A stretch of DNA of 64,000 nucleotides from Oscillospiraceae bacterium (lineage in GTDB: Bacteria; Bacillota; Clostridia; Oscillospirales; Acutalibacteraceae). Positions 44,851 to 52,975 of the stretch are shown in pieces. The notes beneath the pieces are model-generated. The model was given only the letters and a program-made list of their open reading frames with translations. It ran no database searches and had not been told where the DNA came from. A program made the translations under genes and the position numbers. Location: assembly GCA_015065765.1 (NCBI GenBank), contig SVPP01000002.1:72696-136695 (forward strand), in the 5' to 3' direction. The first letter of the stretch is position 1. Each line of letters starts with the position of its first letter.

Positions 44851-46917
44851 GTGAAAGCCTATAACGCAAAAAACATCAGAAATATCGTAGTTGCAGGTCA
44901 TGGTGGCCGCGGCAAAACTTCTCTTTGTGAAGCAATGCTTTATCTTACAAAAGGTACAGACAGACTCGGTAGAGTTACTGACGGAAATACAGTTCTTGAC
45001 TTTGATGCAGAAGAAAAGAAGAGAAAATCATCAGTTTCAATGGCTATGGCTGCTGTTGAATGGAAGGATACAAAAATCAATATTCTTGACACACCCGGAT
45101 TCTTTGATTTCGCAGGCGGCATGAGCGAGGGTATGCGTGCTGCTGACTGTGCTCTTATCGTTACTGCAGCAGGCTCAGCTCTTGACGTTGGCGCTGAAAA
45201 GGCTTACAAGGCTGCAACAAAGAGAGGCATCAGTAAGATTATCGCTATTACAAAGTGTGATGCTGAAAACACTGATTACTATAAAACAATCGATGCTCTC
45301 AAAGAAGAATACGGCACAAAAATCTGTCCCGTTGTTGTTCCTTACTATGAGAATGATAAGGTTAAATGTTATGTAAGCTTCATTACAAACAAGGCTTATA
45401 CATATGCAAATGGTGTGGGAACACAGGTTGATGTTCCTGCAGACGATACAATTTCTTCAATGAGAGAAGCTTTCATCGAATCAGTTGCTACTGCAGATGA
45501 CGAGCTTATGGAAAAATTCTTCGAGGGCGAAGAATTCACAATGGAAGAAATCGTACGCGGTCTCAGCACAGGCGTTGCAGCAGGTGATGTTATTCCCGTA
45601 TATGCATGCTCAGGCTATAACATGGAAGCAGTTGACCTTGTTCTCGATGCTATGGTTTACGATGTTCCCTCTGCTGAAAAGGCTGCGGGTGAAATCGCTA
45701 AAGATGCTGACGGTAACGAAGTTGAACTTAAATGTGATGAAAACGGCGACCTTGCAGCTATCTGCTTCAAAACAGTTGCTGACCCCTATGTTGGTAAGAT
45801 GTCATATTTCAAGGTTGTAAGCGGTAAGATTACTCCAGACGTACAGCCCTATAACGCAAACAAAGAGCAGCTTGAGAAAATGGGTAAAATTATTTTCGTA
45901 AAAGGCTCAAAGCAGGAAGAAACAGCATGCATTCCCGCTGGTGATATCGGCGTTATCGCAAAGCTTGGCGGCTTCAGAACAGGTAACACTCTCTGCAAGC
46001 AGAAGAAGGTTTATTTCCTTGATGGCGTTTCATTCCCCGAAGCATGTCTCTCACGTGCAGTGAAGGTCCGCAAGAAGGGCGAAGAAGAAAAGGTTGCAGC
46101 AAGCATGACAAAGATTATGCATGAAGATCCTGTTATCAAGTTCTATACAGATAACGAAACAAGAGAGCAGATTATTGCAGGTCTTGGTGAACAGCATCTT
46201 GATGTTGTTGTTTCAAAGCTTGCTAAGATGGGCGTTGAAATCGACCTTGCAAATCCCAGAGTTGCTTACAGAGAAACAATCCGTAAAAAGGTTGAAGCTC
46301 AGGGCCGTCACAAGAAACAGTCAGGCGGTCATGGTCAGTTCGGTGATGTATGGGTAAGATTTGAGCCCTGTGAAGAAATGGATCTTGTTTTCGATGTAGA
46401 AGTTGTTGGCGGTTCAGTTCCCAAGAACTACTTCCCCGCTGTTGAAAAAGGTCTCAGAGAAAGTGTTGCACGCGGATTCCTTGCAGGATATCCCATGGTT
46501 GGTGTTAAGGCCGTTCTCTATGATGGTTCATACCATCCTGTTGACTCATCTGAAATGGCATTCAAAACTGCTGCAAGCCTTGCATTCAAGAATGCTATGC
46601 CCAATGCACAGGCTACAATTCAGGAGCCTATCGGCACACTTAAGGCTTACATGCAGGACCGTAAGATGGGCGATATCATGAGTGACATCACAAAGCGCAG
46701 AGGCCGTGTTCTCGGTATGGGACCTGCTGAAGAAGCTAAGATGAGTGAAATCGTTGCTGAAGTTCCCATGAGTGAAATGGGCGACTTTGCCACTATCCTT
46801 CGTTCAGTAACTCATGGTAAGGGATATTTCTCAATCGAATTTGCAAGATATGAGGACGCTCCTGCAAATATTGCTCAGAAAGTTATTGAAGAAGCAAAGG
46901 CAAACGCTGAAGAATAA
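44851..46917 (+). CDS. Elongation factor G-like GTPase (EF-G paralogue type)
   Basis: 688 residues, EF-G domain order. The G domain has a P-loop GHGGRGKTS (canonical EF-G is AHIDAGKTT), LDTPGFFDF for G3 and ITKCD for G4 in place of NKxD. Switch I reads KKRKSSVSMA rather than RGITI. Domains II-V are complete (QSGGHGQFGDVWVRFEP, GYPMVGVKAVLYDGSYHPVDSSE in part, MSEIVAEVPMSEMGDFATILRS). These differences mark the EF-G-like subgroup common in Clostridia, distinct from the str-operon fusA. Role in translation, recycling or tetracycline-type protection is unknown. GTG start with AAGGAGG 6 bases upstream. Monocistronic, with its own promoter and terminator. Confidence 0.88.
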   Translation: MKAYNAKNIRNIVVAGHGGRGKTSLCEAMLYLTKGTDRLGRVTDGNTVLDFDAEEKKRKSSVSMAMAAVEWKDTKINILDTPGFFDFAGGMSEGMRAADCALIVTAAGSALDVGAEKAYKAATKRGISKIIAITKCDAENTDYYKTIDALKEEYGTKICPVVVPYYENDKVKCYVSFITNKAYTYANGVGTQVDVPADDTISSMREAFIESVATADDELMEKFFEGEEFTMEEIVRGLSTGVAAGDVIPVYACSGYNMEAVDLVLDAMVYDVPSAEKAAGEIAKDADGNEVELKCDENGDLAAICFKTVADPYVGKMSYFKVVSGKITPDVQPYNANKEQLEKMGKIIFVKGSKQEETACIPAGDIGVIAKLGGFRTGNTLCKQKKVYFLDGVSFPEACLSRAVKVRKKGEEEKVAASMTKIMHEDPVIKFYTDNETREQIIAGLGEQHLDVVVSKLAKMGVEIDLANPRVAYRETIRKKVEAQGRHKKQSGGHGQFGDVWVRFEPCEEMDLVFDVEVVGGSVPKNYFPAVEKGLRESVARGFLAGYPMVGVKAVLYDGSYHPVDSSEMAFKTAASLAFKNAMPNAQATIQEPIGTLKAYMQDRKMGDIMSDITKRRGRVLGMGPAEEAKMSEIVAEVPMSEMGDFATILRSVTHGKGYFSIEFARYEDAPANIAQKVIEEAKANAEE

Positions 46918-47017
46918 TTTTGATTTCTCAGTGTTATCGGGCAAAACCTGTGATTTCAGGACGCTGAATGTGAGTTCTGAGAGCCGTTGCCGGCTATAAT
47001 ACAATTTGAAAGATTTG

Positions 47018-47061
47018 TTGCGGAATAATTCATTGTTCACAGAACGGTAATTATTTCGCAA
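47018..47061 (+). terminator. Terminator of the EF-G-like gene
   Basis: TTGCGGAATAATT / AATTATTTCGCAA (13 bp, one G-T pair, 18-nt loop) followed by TATTTTTTT. Confidence 0.75.
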
Positions 47062-47162
47062 TATTTTTTTAATAACTTGATAATAGAATGTAAAATGAAA
47101 TAATTTTTATTGCTGGGGCTGTGCGTTTTCGGTGCGGTTTTCGGCGGAAAAGAGGTAATATC

Positions 47163-48506
47163 ATGAACGAATATTTGTCAAATGTTTATGAGAACATGAA
47201 AAAAAGAAATCCCGGTGAACCTGAGTTCCACCAGGCAGTTAAAGAAGTTCTCGAATCAATCGAGCCTGTTATCGAGGCACATCCCGAATATGTAGAGGCA
47301 AACCTCGTTGAGAGAATTGTTGAACCCGAAAGAATTATAAAATTCCGTGTTCCGTGGGTTGACGATAACGGCAAGGTACAGGTAAACCGTGGTTTCAGAG
47401 TACAGTTCAACAGTGCAATCGGTCCTTACAAGGGCGGTCTTCGTTTCCATCCTTCAGTTTACGAAGGTATTATTAAATTCCTCGGTTTCGAGCAGATTTT
47501 CAAAAACTCACTTACAGGTCTTCCCATCGGCGGCGGTAAGGGTGGTTCTGACTTCGACCCCAGAGGTAAGTCAGACGGCGAAGTTATGAGATTCTGCCAG
47601 AGCTTTATGACAGAGCTTTCACGCCACATCGGCTCACACGTTGACGTTCCCGCAGGTGACATCGGTGTTGGCGCAAGAGAAATCGGTTACCTTTTCGGTC
47701 AGTATAAGAGAGTTTGCAACAACTTTGAAAACGCTGTTCTTACAGGTAAAGGTATTTCTTACGGCGGTAGCCTTATCCGTCCTGAAGCTACAGGTTTCGG
47801 TGCAGTTTATTTCTGCAACGAAGTTCTCAAAAAATGGGGCGAAGATATCAAGGGCAAAACATTTGCAGTTTCAGGCTTCGGTAACGTAGCATGGGGTGCA
47901 GTTCTTAAGATCAACCAGCTCGGCGGTAAAGTTCTCACAATCTCAGGTCCTGACGGATATGTTTACGATGCAGACGGCATCACAGAAGAAAAAGCTGCAT
48001 ACATGCTTGAAATGCGTGCATCAGGCCGTGACAAGGTTGAAGATTACGCTATCAAATTCGGTGCAGAATATCATGCAGGCGAGAAACCCTGGGGTGTTAA
48101 GGCTGATGTTATCATGCCTTGCGCAACTCAGAACGAAGTTCAGATTGAAGATGCAAAGAAAATTGTTGCTAACGGTGTTAAATATTACATCGAAGTTTCA
48201 AATATGCCCACAACAGACGAAGCTGTTCAGTACCTCTGTGAAAACGGCGTAGTAGTTGCTCCTTCAAAGGCAGTAAACGCCGGTGGTGTTGCAGTTTCAG
48301 CTCTTGAAATGAGCCAGAACAGCATGAGACTTTCATGGACAAGAGAAGAAGTTGACGAGAAGCTCCACGGCATTATGGTTAACATCTTCAATGCTTGTGC
48401 AGATGCAGCAGAAAAATACGGTAAGAAAGACAACCTTATCGCAGGTGCAAACATCGCAGGTTTCCTTAAAGTTGCTGAAGCAATGATGGCACAGGGTATT
48501 GTATAA
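47163..48506 (+). CDS. gdhA: NAD(P)-dependent glutamate dehydrogenase
   Basis: 447 residues from ATG 47163 (AGAGGT upstream); an in-frame GTG at 47121 lies in the leader. Hexameric-type GDH: VNRGFRVQFNSAIGPYKGGLRFHPS with the substrate-binding region, GGGKGGSDFDPRGKSD with the catalytic lysine, and the nucleotide-binding VSGFGNVAWGA. The length and the GxGxxA-type loop match the assimilatory class usually using NADPH. It makes glutamate from 2-oxoglutarate and ammonia, or runs in reverse. Single-gene unit with a strong downstream terminator. Confidence 0.96.
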   Translation: MNEYLSNVYENMKKRNPGEPEFHQAVKEVLESIEPVIEAHPEYVEANLVERIVEPERIIKFRVPWVDDNGKVQVNRGFRVQFNSAIGPYKGGLRFHPSVYEGIIKFLGFEQIFKNSLTGLPIGGGKGGSDFDPRGKSDGEVMRFCQSFMTELSRHIGSHVDVPAGDIGVGAREIGYLFGQYKRVCNNFENAVLTGKGISYGGSLIRPEATGFGAVYFCNEVLKKWGEDIKGKTFAVSGFGNVAWGAVLKINQLGGKVLTISGPDGYVYDADGITEEKAAYMLEMRASGRDKVEDYAIKFGAEYHAGEKPWGVKADVIMPCATQNEVQIEDAKKIVANGVKYYIEVSNMPTTDEAVQYLCENGVVVAPSKAVNAGGVAVSALEMSQNSMRLSWTREEVDEKLHGIMVNIFNACADAAEKYGKKDNLIAGANIAGFLKVAEAMMAQGIV

Positions 48507-48531
48507 TAAATTTAAACAGTACATAAAAACG

Positions 48532-48564
48532 AAAAACGGCTTCTCGTAAGAGGAGCCGTTTTTT
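48532..48564. terminator. Bidirectional terminator between gdhA and asnB
   Basis: AAAACGGCTTCTC-GTAA-GAGGAGCCGTTTT (13 bp, one G-T pair) with a run of seven T on the plus side and A-rich sequence on the other. Confidence 0.88.
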
Positions 48565-48589
48565 TAGTTAAGAAGTAATAGTAAACAGA

Positions 48590-50410
48590 TTAAATAATTC
48601 TCACCTTATACTTCCTGAGCCAATAATCGAACTGTATAAAATATGCAATAGTTTGTGGTGTTGTCATCAGCTGTCCGTACCATGGCTGAGAAAGGTTTTC
48701 TGTAAGCAGCTTCTGCAACTCCTTCTTCTTGACAATCTGAAGTAAGGGAGAAGTCGGATCGTTTATAATTTCCGTCAGCATTTCTGATACTTTTTTCAGA
48801 TATGACGGGTTGTGGGTTTTGGGATATGGGCTTTTCTTTCTCCACAGAATTTTTTCGGGAAGGTAGCCTTCCATTGCTTTTCGGAGTAAGCCTTTTTCAT
48901 AGTGGTTATAGTCTTTGTATTCCCATGGCACATTGTAGAGGTATTCTGCAATTCTGTAGTCGCAGAAGGGTACTCTTACTTCAAGACCGTTATACATGCT
49001 CATTCTGTCTTTTCGGTCAAGGAGAGTCTGCATGAACCAATCAAGATTCAGCTTCATCATTTCTTTCATCCGCTTGTTCAGAGCGGATTTTGTTTTGCCC
49101 GTATCAGCAAGACCTATTGTTGCTTTATAACGGCTATCGATAAATTCCTGGGGATTGATTTGTTTTGCAAACTCAGGTTTTAAGAATTTATATCGGTATG
49201 AAGTTGATTGCGCCCAGGGAAAACCTTCTTTTTCTCTGATTGTTTCGTCTCTGTACCATGGATAACCGCCGAAAATCTCATCTGCACATTCACCGCTGAG
49301 AGCTACAGTTCCTTGCTTTTTGATTTCTTTGCAGAAAAGGAGGAGAGAAGAGTCTACATCGGCCATGCCCGGTAAATCACGGGCATCTACTGCATCATAG
49401 AGTGCAGAAGCTAATTCTTCCGTATCAAGCTTTACAAGATGATTTTCAGCGTTCAGATAGCCGTTCATTATATTAATGAAAGATGGGTCACTGTTTGGCT
49501 GAAACTTGCTTTCTTTAAAATAAATATCGTTATCCTTATAATCAAGGGAAAATGTGTGTAGAGTTTCTCCGCGACGAGTGAAATATCTGTCAGCGACAGA
49601 TGAAATTATGCTTGAATCAAGACCGCCAGAAAGAAAGGTACAGACAGGAACATCGGAAATCAACTGTCTTTCAATTGAATCGGTTACAAGAAAACGGACT
49701 TTCTCAATAGTCGTTTTTAGATTGTCAGTGTGCTCTTTGTCTTCAAGTTGCCAGTATTTCCAGGTTTTTAAGCCGTTTTCATCATAATATCCGCATGTGG
49801 CGGGAGGAAGCTCCCCGATATTTCTGAAAACCCCTTGTCCCTGAGTTCGTCCGGGACCTAAAAGCATAAGCTCTGCGATTGAATTTATGTCAGCCTCAGC
49901 TTCTACCGCCCCGCTTGCAAGAATTCCTTTGATTTCTGATGCGAAAATAAAATTACCGTTTCTATTATAATAGAAAAAAGGTTTTACACCGATTCTGTCC
50001 CTTGCTATAAAGAGTTTTTCCTCTTTTTTGTCCCATATTGCAAAAGCAAAAATTCCGTTGAATTTTTCAACGCATTTTTCTTTCCATTTAATATAGGCTT
50101 TCAGAAGAACTTCTGTGTCGGAATGTCCCCTGAAAGTAAAACCGTAGCTTTTAAGTTCAGCGCAGATTTCTTCTGTGTTATAAAGTTCACCGTTGTATAC
50201 TATTATATAGTGTTCAATTTCCATAGGTTGTTTACCGTTTTCGATGTCAACAACGGCAAGTCGCGTATGTATGAGAGACGCATGCTTTTCACATGACATA
50301 CCTTTGTCATCAGGGCCACGTCTTAAAAGGGTATTCTGTATTCTGACAAAAGTCCCCTTTTCTTCCCTCAAATCGCTTTCAAGATTGATTTTTCCTGCAA
50401 TTGAGCACAT
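48590..50410 (-). CDS. asnB: Glutamine-hydrolysing asparagine synthase
   Basis: 606 residues from ATG 50410. The first residues MCSIAGKIN place the catalytic Cys2 of the class II glutaminase at the mature N terminus, so the GTG at 50419, which overlaps the TGAGGTGA ribosome site, is not the start. Glutaminase residues: HTRLAVVD, IVYNGELYN, GHSDTEVLL. The synthetase domain has the PP-loop FLSGGLDSSIISS and SGECADEIFGGYPWY. It makes asparagine from aspartate with ATP and glutamine. Direct repeats upstream may be a regulator site. Confidence 0.95.
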   Translation of the reverse strand: MCSIAGKINLESDLREEKGTFVRIQNTLLRRGPDDKGMSCEKHASLIHTRLAVVDIENGKQPMEIEHYIIVYNGELYNTEEICAELKSYGFTFRGHSDTEVLLKAYIKWKEKCVEKFNGIFAFAIWDKKEEKLFIARDRIGVKPFFYYNRNGNFIFASEIKGILASGAVEAEADINSIAELMLLGPGRTQGQGVFRNIGELPPATCGYYDENGLKTWKYWQLEDKEHTDNLKTTIEKVRFLVTDSIERQLISDVPVCTFLSGGLDSSIISSVADRYFTRRGETLHTFSLDYKDNDIYFKESKFQPNSDPSFINIMNGYLNAENHLVKLDTEELASALYDAVDARDLPGMADVDSSLLLFCKEIKKQGTVALSGECADEIFGGYPWYRDETIREKEGFPWAQSTSYRYKFLKPEFAKQINPQEFIDSRYKATIGLADTGKTKSALNKRMKEMMKLNLDWFMQTLLDRKDRMSMYNGLEVRVPFCDYRIAEYLYNVPWEYKDYNHYEKGLLRKAMEGYLPEKILWRKKSPYPKTHNPSYLKKVSEMLTEIINDPTSPLLQIVKKKELQKLLTENLSQPWYGQLMTTPQTIAYFIQFDYWLRKYKVRII

Positions 50411-50774
50411 ATTTATCACCTCAGATTATTTTATGCCGTACAGTCAAAAATGGTTATTTTTATTGAATTTGGTATATTTTCCTGGCTTTCGCATAAAATT
50501 GTAACAGATTGTAACAGTTTTGTAATTTTTACATTTTTCACAAAATCATAGCTGATAAATATTCATAAAATGAATAATAACGGCTTTTTATAAGTGTTAT
50601 TTTCTAAAAAAGAAAAAGCCTTTTGTGCAAAATAGATAAAAATTGTCAAAAAAATTATTTGACAAGCTGAAATAATCTTACTATAATGTGAGGCGTGGCG
50701 TGAGACAAGGGGTAAATCTATGCTCTCAGACCAATTACGGCGGCAGTAATAAAAAACCGCAAAAGGAGTTATTT
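50411..50774. promoter_or_regulatory. Intergenic region asnB / G5-3D gene with regulatory elements
   Basis: This gap holds no credible gene. On the asnB side there are three TTGTAA units (TTACAA on the minus strand) at 50499-50504, 50509-50514 and 50520-50525, spaced 10-11 bp as response-regulator direct repeats. A likely asnB -10 is TATACC around 50470. An AT-rich stretch with a weak GGCTTTTT...AAAAAGCC inverted repeat lies in the middle. The G5-3D promoter is at 50659-50687, followed by an 80-nt leader with only short possible stems. Confidence 0.5.
50659..50687 (+). promoter_or_regulatory. Consensus promoter of the G5/3D gene
   Basis: TTGACA (50659-50664), 17-bp spacer, TATAAT (50682-50687); predicted start about 50694, giving an 80-nt leader. 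Confidence 0.9.
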
Positions 50775-52037
50775 ATGATTAAGGTAAACCACGAAAACAA
50801 GGCATGGCTTATCGCACGTGCGGTAATCGCAATCGTTCTTGTTATCATGTGTGCAATGACAGTTGTTGCAGCAGCTTCGGGTGCAACTTATGACGTAACG
50901 ATTATTGATGCAGACAGAAGTGTGACAATCTCAACAAGAGCTGAAACACTTACACATGTACTCAGAGAAGCTGACATCGAGACAGATGATAACGACATTG
51001 TTATCACAGACAGATTTGTTCCCGGTGAAACAAGCGTAATCAAAATCAACAGAGGCTACAATATTACGGTTTCATACCACGGTGAATTTTTCAGAACTGT
51101 AGGCTATAAGAACGTTGCCAATGTTGTTGAACAGGAAAAGCTTGAGGTTTCCGACAATGATACAATCAACTATCCTCTTGAAAGCAAACTTTCAGACGGA
51201 ATGAAAATCATTATCGAAAACCCCATCAAAGTAAAAATCAAGGTTGACGGCAAGGTTATCAAGGAAGAGACTTTCTCAGCAGATGTTGAAACTGTTCTTT
51301 CAAGATGCGGTGTAGAGCTTGGTGAAGATGACGTAATTAAGCCTGAAAGAGGCACAGTTATCAAAAAGAATGCTACAATCTCAGTCAGCCGTGTAACTTA
51401 CAAGGAAGTTACAAAAACAGAAAAAGAGCCCTACGGCACAACTTATAAAGACAATTCTTCAATGTACAAAGGTGCAACTTACGTTAAGTCAAGAGGCACA
51501 AATGGTGAAAAAGAAGTTGTCTATAAAGTAAAATATGTTGAAGGCAAAAAGGTAAGCGAGGAAGCAGTTTCTGAGACAATTACCAAAAAAGCTGTAAATC
51601 AGGTCGTTGTAAGAGGTACAAAGAAACCTACTCCCGGCCATACAGCAGCAAGCGTTACAGTTGGTAAAAAGAACATCAAGACAATTTCCAACTTTAAGCT
51701 TCCCTCAAAATACACAATTGATGAGAACTTGGTTCCCACATCGTACAAGCAGAAGTTCAACGGACCCGGCACAGCATACAACGGCGGTTACAGAACTTCA
51801 ACAGGAAAAATCCCTGAACCCGGATATATTGCAGTTGACCCTGATATTATCCCATACGGCTCAAAGCTCTGGATTACATCAGATGACGGCAGATATGTTT
51901 ACGGTTATGCAATTGCAGCAGATACAGGCGGATTCACATGGAACGGCAGCGGTACACTTGCTGACCTCTATTTCAACTCTGAATACGAATGTATCCAGTT
52001 CGGCAGACGTGCAATTACAATCTATGTTCTCGACTAG
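50775..52037 (+). CDS. YabE-like cell-wall protein with DUF348, G5 and 3D domains
   Basis: 420 residues from ATG 50775 (AAAAGGAG upstream; earlier in-frame codons lie in the leader). One N-terminal membrane or signal helix (about 10-35) is followed by ubiquitin-like DUF348 repeats (about 38-95, 95-150 and 155-205, e.g. ISTRAETLTHVLREADIE), then a G5 domain (about 205-285). The C-terminal 3D domain (about 330-420) has GTAYNGGYRTSTG, IAVDPDIIPYGSKLWI and AIAADTGG with the three conserved aspartates. It resembles Firmicute resuscitation-promoting-factor analogues and MltA-like lytic enzymes, so it probably cuts peptidoglycan. Confidence 0.9.
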   Translation: MIKVNHENKAWLIARAVIAIVLVIMCAMTVVAAASGATYDVTIIDADRSVTISTRAETLTHVLREADIETDDNDIVITDRFVPGETSVIKINRGYNITVSYHGEFFRTVGYKNVANVVEQEKLEVSDNDTINYPLESKLSDGMKIIIENPIKVKIKVDGKVIKEETFSADVETVLSRCGVELGEDDVIKPERGTVIKKNATISVSRVTYKEVTKTEKEPYGTTYKDNSSMYKGATYVKSRGTNGEKEVVYKVKYVEGKKVSEEAVSETITKKAVNQVVVRGTKKPTPGHTAASVTVGKKNIKTISNFKLPSKYTIDENLVPTSYKQKFNGPGTAYNGGYRTSTGKIPEPGYIAVDPDIIPYGSKLWITSDDGRYVYGYAIAADTGGFTWNGSGTLADLYFNSEYECIQFGRRAITIYVLD

Positions 52038-52049
52038 TAAATAAAATCT

Positions 52050-52078
52050 CAGCACCTACTGATTTTCAGTAGGTGCTG
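52050..52078. terminator. Terminator after the G5/3D gene
   Basis: CAGCACCTACTGA-TTT-TCAGTAGGTGCTG (perfect 13-bp stem) followed by TTTTTTAAT. The convergent deaminase gene ends 5 bp beyond. Confidence 0.9.
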
Positions 52079-52082
52079 TTTT

Positions 52083-52574
52083 TTAATATCCCAACTGACA
52101 GTCTAAGGATTCATCGTTTTCAATCCAATCACTGACAGATATTATTCTAAACTCATCTTTAGTATCTCTTATATAAACTTTTTCGATTCCTGCATTTATA
52201 ATAAGCCTTTTGCACATAGAGCAGCTGTTTGCGTTTTCAACATAGCTTTCTCCTGTGACATCAGTTCCAACCATGTACAGGCTGCTGCCAAGCATTTTAT
52301 CTCTCGGCGCACTGATGATTGCGTTGGCTTCTGCATGAACGCTTCTGCACAGCTCGTATCTTTCACCGCGGGGAATGTTATTTTTTTCGCGGACACAAAC
52401 ACCCATATCGGTACAATTTTTTCGCCCACGTGGTGCACCCACATATCCTGTTGATATAATCTCATCATTTTTTACTATAACAACACCATAGTGCCTTCTC
52501 AGGCATGTACAGCGTTTTGCTACAGTTTCGGCAATATCCAGATAATAATTGTTTTTATCTCTTCTTTTATCCAC
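52083..52574 (-). CDS. dCMP/cytidine deaminase-family zinc protein (ComEB-like)
   Basis: 163 residues from GTG 52574; AAAGGAGA is well placed, while the longer frame starting at 52724 overlaps the upstream DUF4177 gene and is rejected. Zinc-deaminase motifs: SVHAEANAI (zinc His and catalytic Glu) and NSCSMCKRLI (two zinc cysteines, with Ser instead of the usual Pro before the first Cys). RCTCLRRHYGVVIVKND and GYVGAPRG are typical of the ComEB/dCMP deaminase group. dCMP to dUMP conversion is the likeliest reaction. Co-transcribed with the DUF4177 gene 13 bp upstream. Confidence 0.85.
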   Translation of the reverse strand: MDKRRDKNNYYLDIAETVAKRCTCLRRHYGVVIVKNDEIISTGYVGAPRGRKNCTDMGVCVREKNNIPRGERYELCRSVHAEANAIISAPRDKMLGSSLYMVGTDVTGESYVENANSCSMCKRLIINAGIEKVYIRDTKDEFRIISVSDWIENDESLDCQLGY

Positions 52575-52587
52575 GATGTTTTCTCCT

Positions 52588-52794
52588 TTATTCTGATTTT
52601 TCAAAAATGAGTTCAAGCTCTTCAACGTGACCTGTGCCTCGTTGTTTTGTGGGGATATAGCCAGCATATCTCCATCCCTGAGATGCTCTCTTAGAAATGA
52701 TTGATTTGAAATCGCCGATTTCATAAACGTTGCCGTTAAAAGCTCCCCATCCGCTCATATCACATCTTATCTTTTCGTACTCATATTTATACAT
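52588..52794 (-). CDS. DUF4177 domain protein
   Basis: 68 residues from ATG 52794 (AGAGGT upstream; the in-frame start at 52812 overlaps that site). The pattern YKYEYEKI...ISKRASQGWRYAGYIP...LELIFEK is that of DUF4177, a small alpha-beta domain of unknown function that often sits beside unrelated metabolic genes in Firmicutes. It precedes the deaminase gene by 13 bp. No function can be given. Confidence 0.8.
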   Translation of the reverse strand: MYKYEYEKIRCDMSGWGAFNGNVYEIGDFKSIISKRASQGWRYAGYIPTKQRGTGHVEELELIFEKSE

Positions 52795-52885
52795 TGATAT
52801 ACCTCTTTTCAAAAAGATGTCTGTATTTTGATTATATAATATTTTCGCTTGCTATGCAATACAAATTATATTTTGGGACAAAAAA

Positions 52886-52912
52886 TACGGCAGGGCGCGA
52901 GGCCCTGCCGTA
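52886..52912 (-). terminator. Terminator of the cysE-cysS operon
   Basis: TACGGCAGGGC / GCCCTGCCGTA (11-bp GC-rich stem, 5-nt loop); on the minus strand it is followed by TTTTTTG. Much more GC-rich than its surroundings. Confidence 0.88.
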
Positions 52913-52944
52913 CTATATTAAATTTATGCTGCAGGCACGAAAAT

Positions 52945-52972
52945 CTGCACTCTGCGTTCTGCACTTTGCACT
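52945..52972. repeat. Four tandem heptamers (CTGCACT type)
   Basis: CTGCACT, CTGCGTT, CTGCACT and TTGCACT follow one another directly between cysS and its terminator. They differ by at most two bases. No role is known to me; this may be a dispersed intergenic repeat. Confidence 0.6.
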
Positions 52973-52975
52973 TAA

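Noticed and set aside
46918-47017. Possible small RNA between the EF-G-like gene and its terminator
   Set aside because: The stretch has a short GC-rich inverted repeat (AGCCGTTGCCGGCT) but no promoter or larger structure; read as 3' untranslated sequence.
50694-50774. Possible c-di-AMP riboswitch before the G5/3D gene
   Set aside because: Wall-hydrolase genes often carry one, but this 80-nt leader is too short and lacks the conserved blocks I would expect.
52575-52724. Upstream 50-codon extension of the deaminase
   Set aside because: Overlaps the DUF4177 gene in a different frame and lacks a ribosome site. GTG 52574 has AAAGGAGA.
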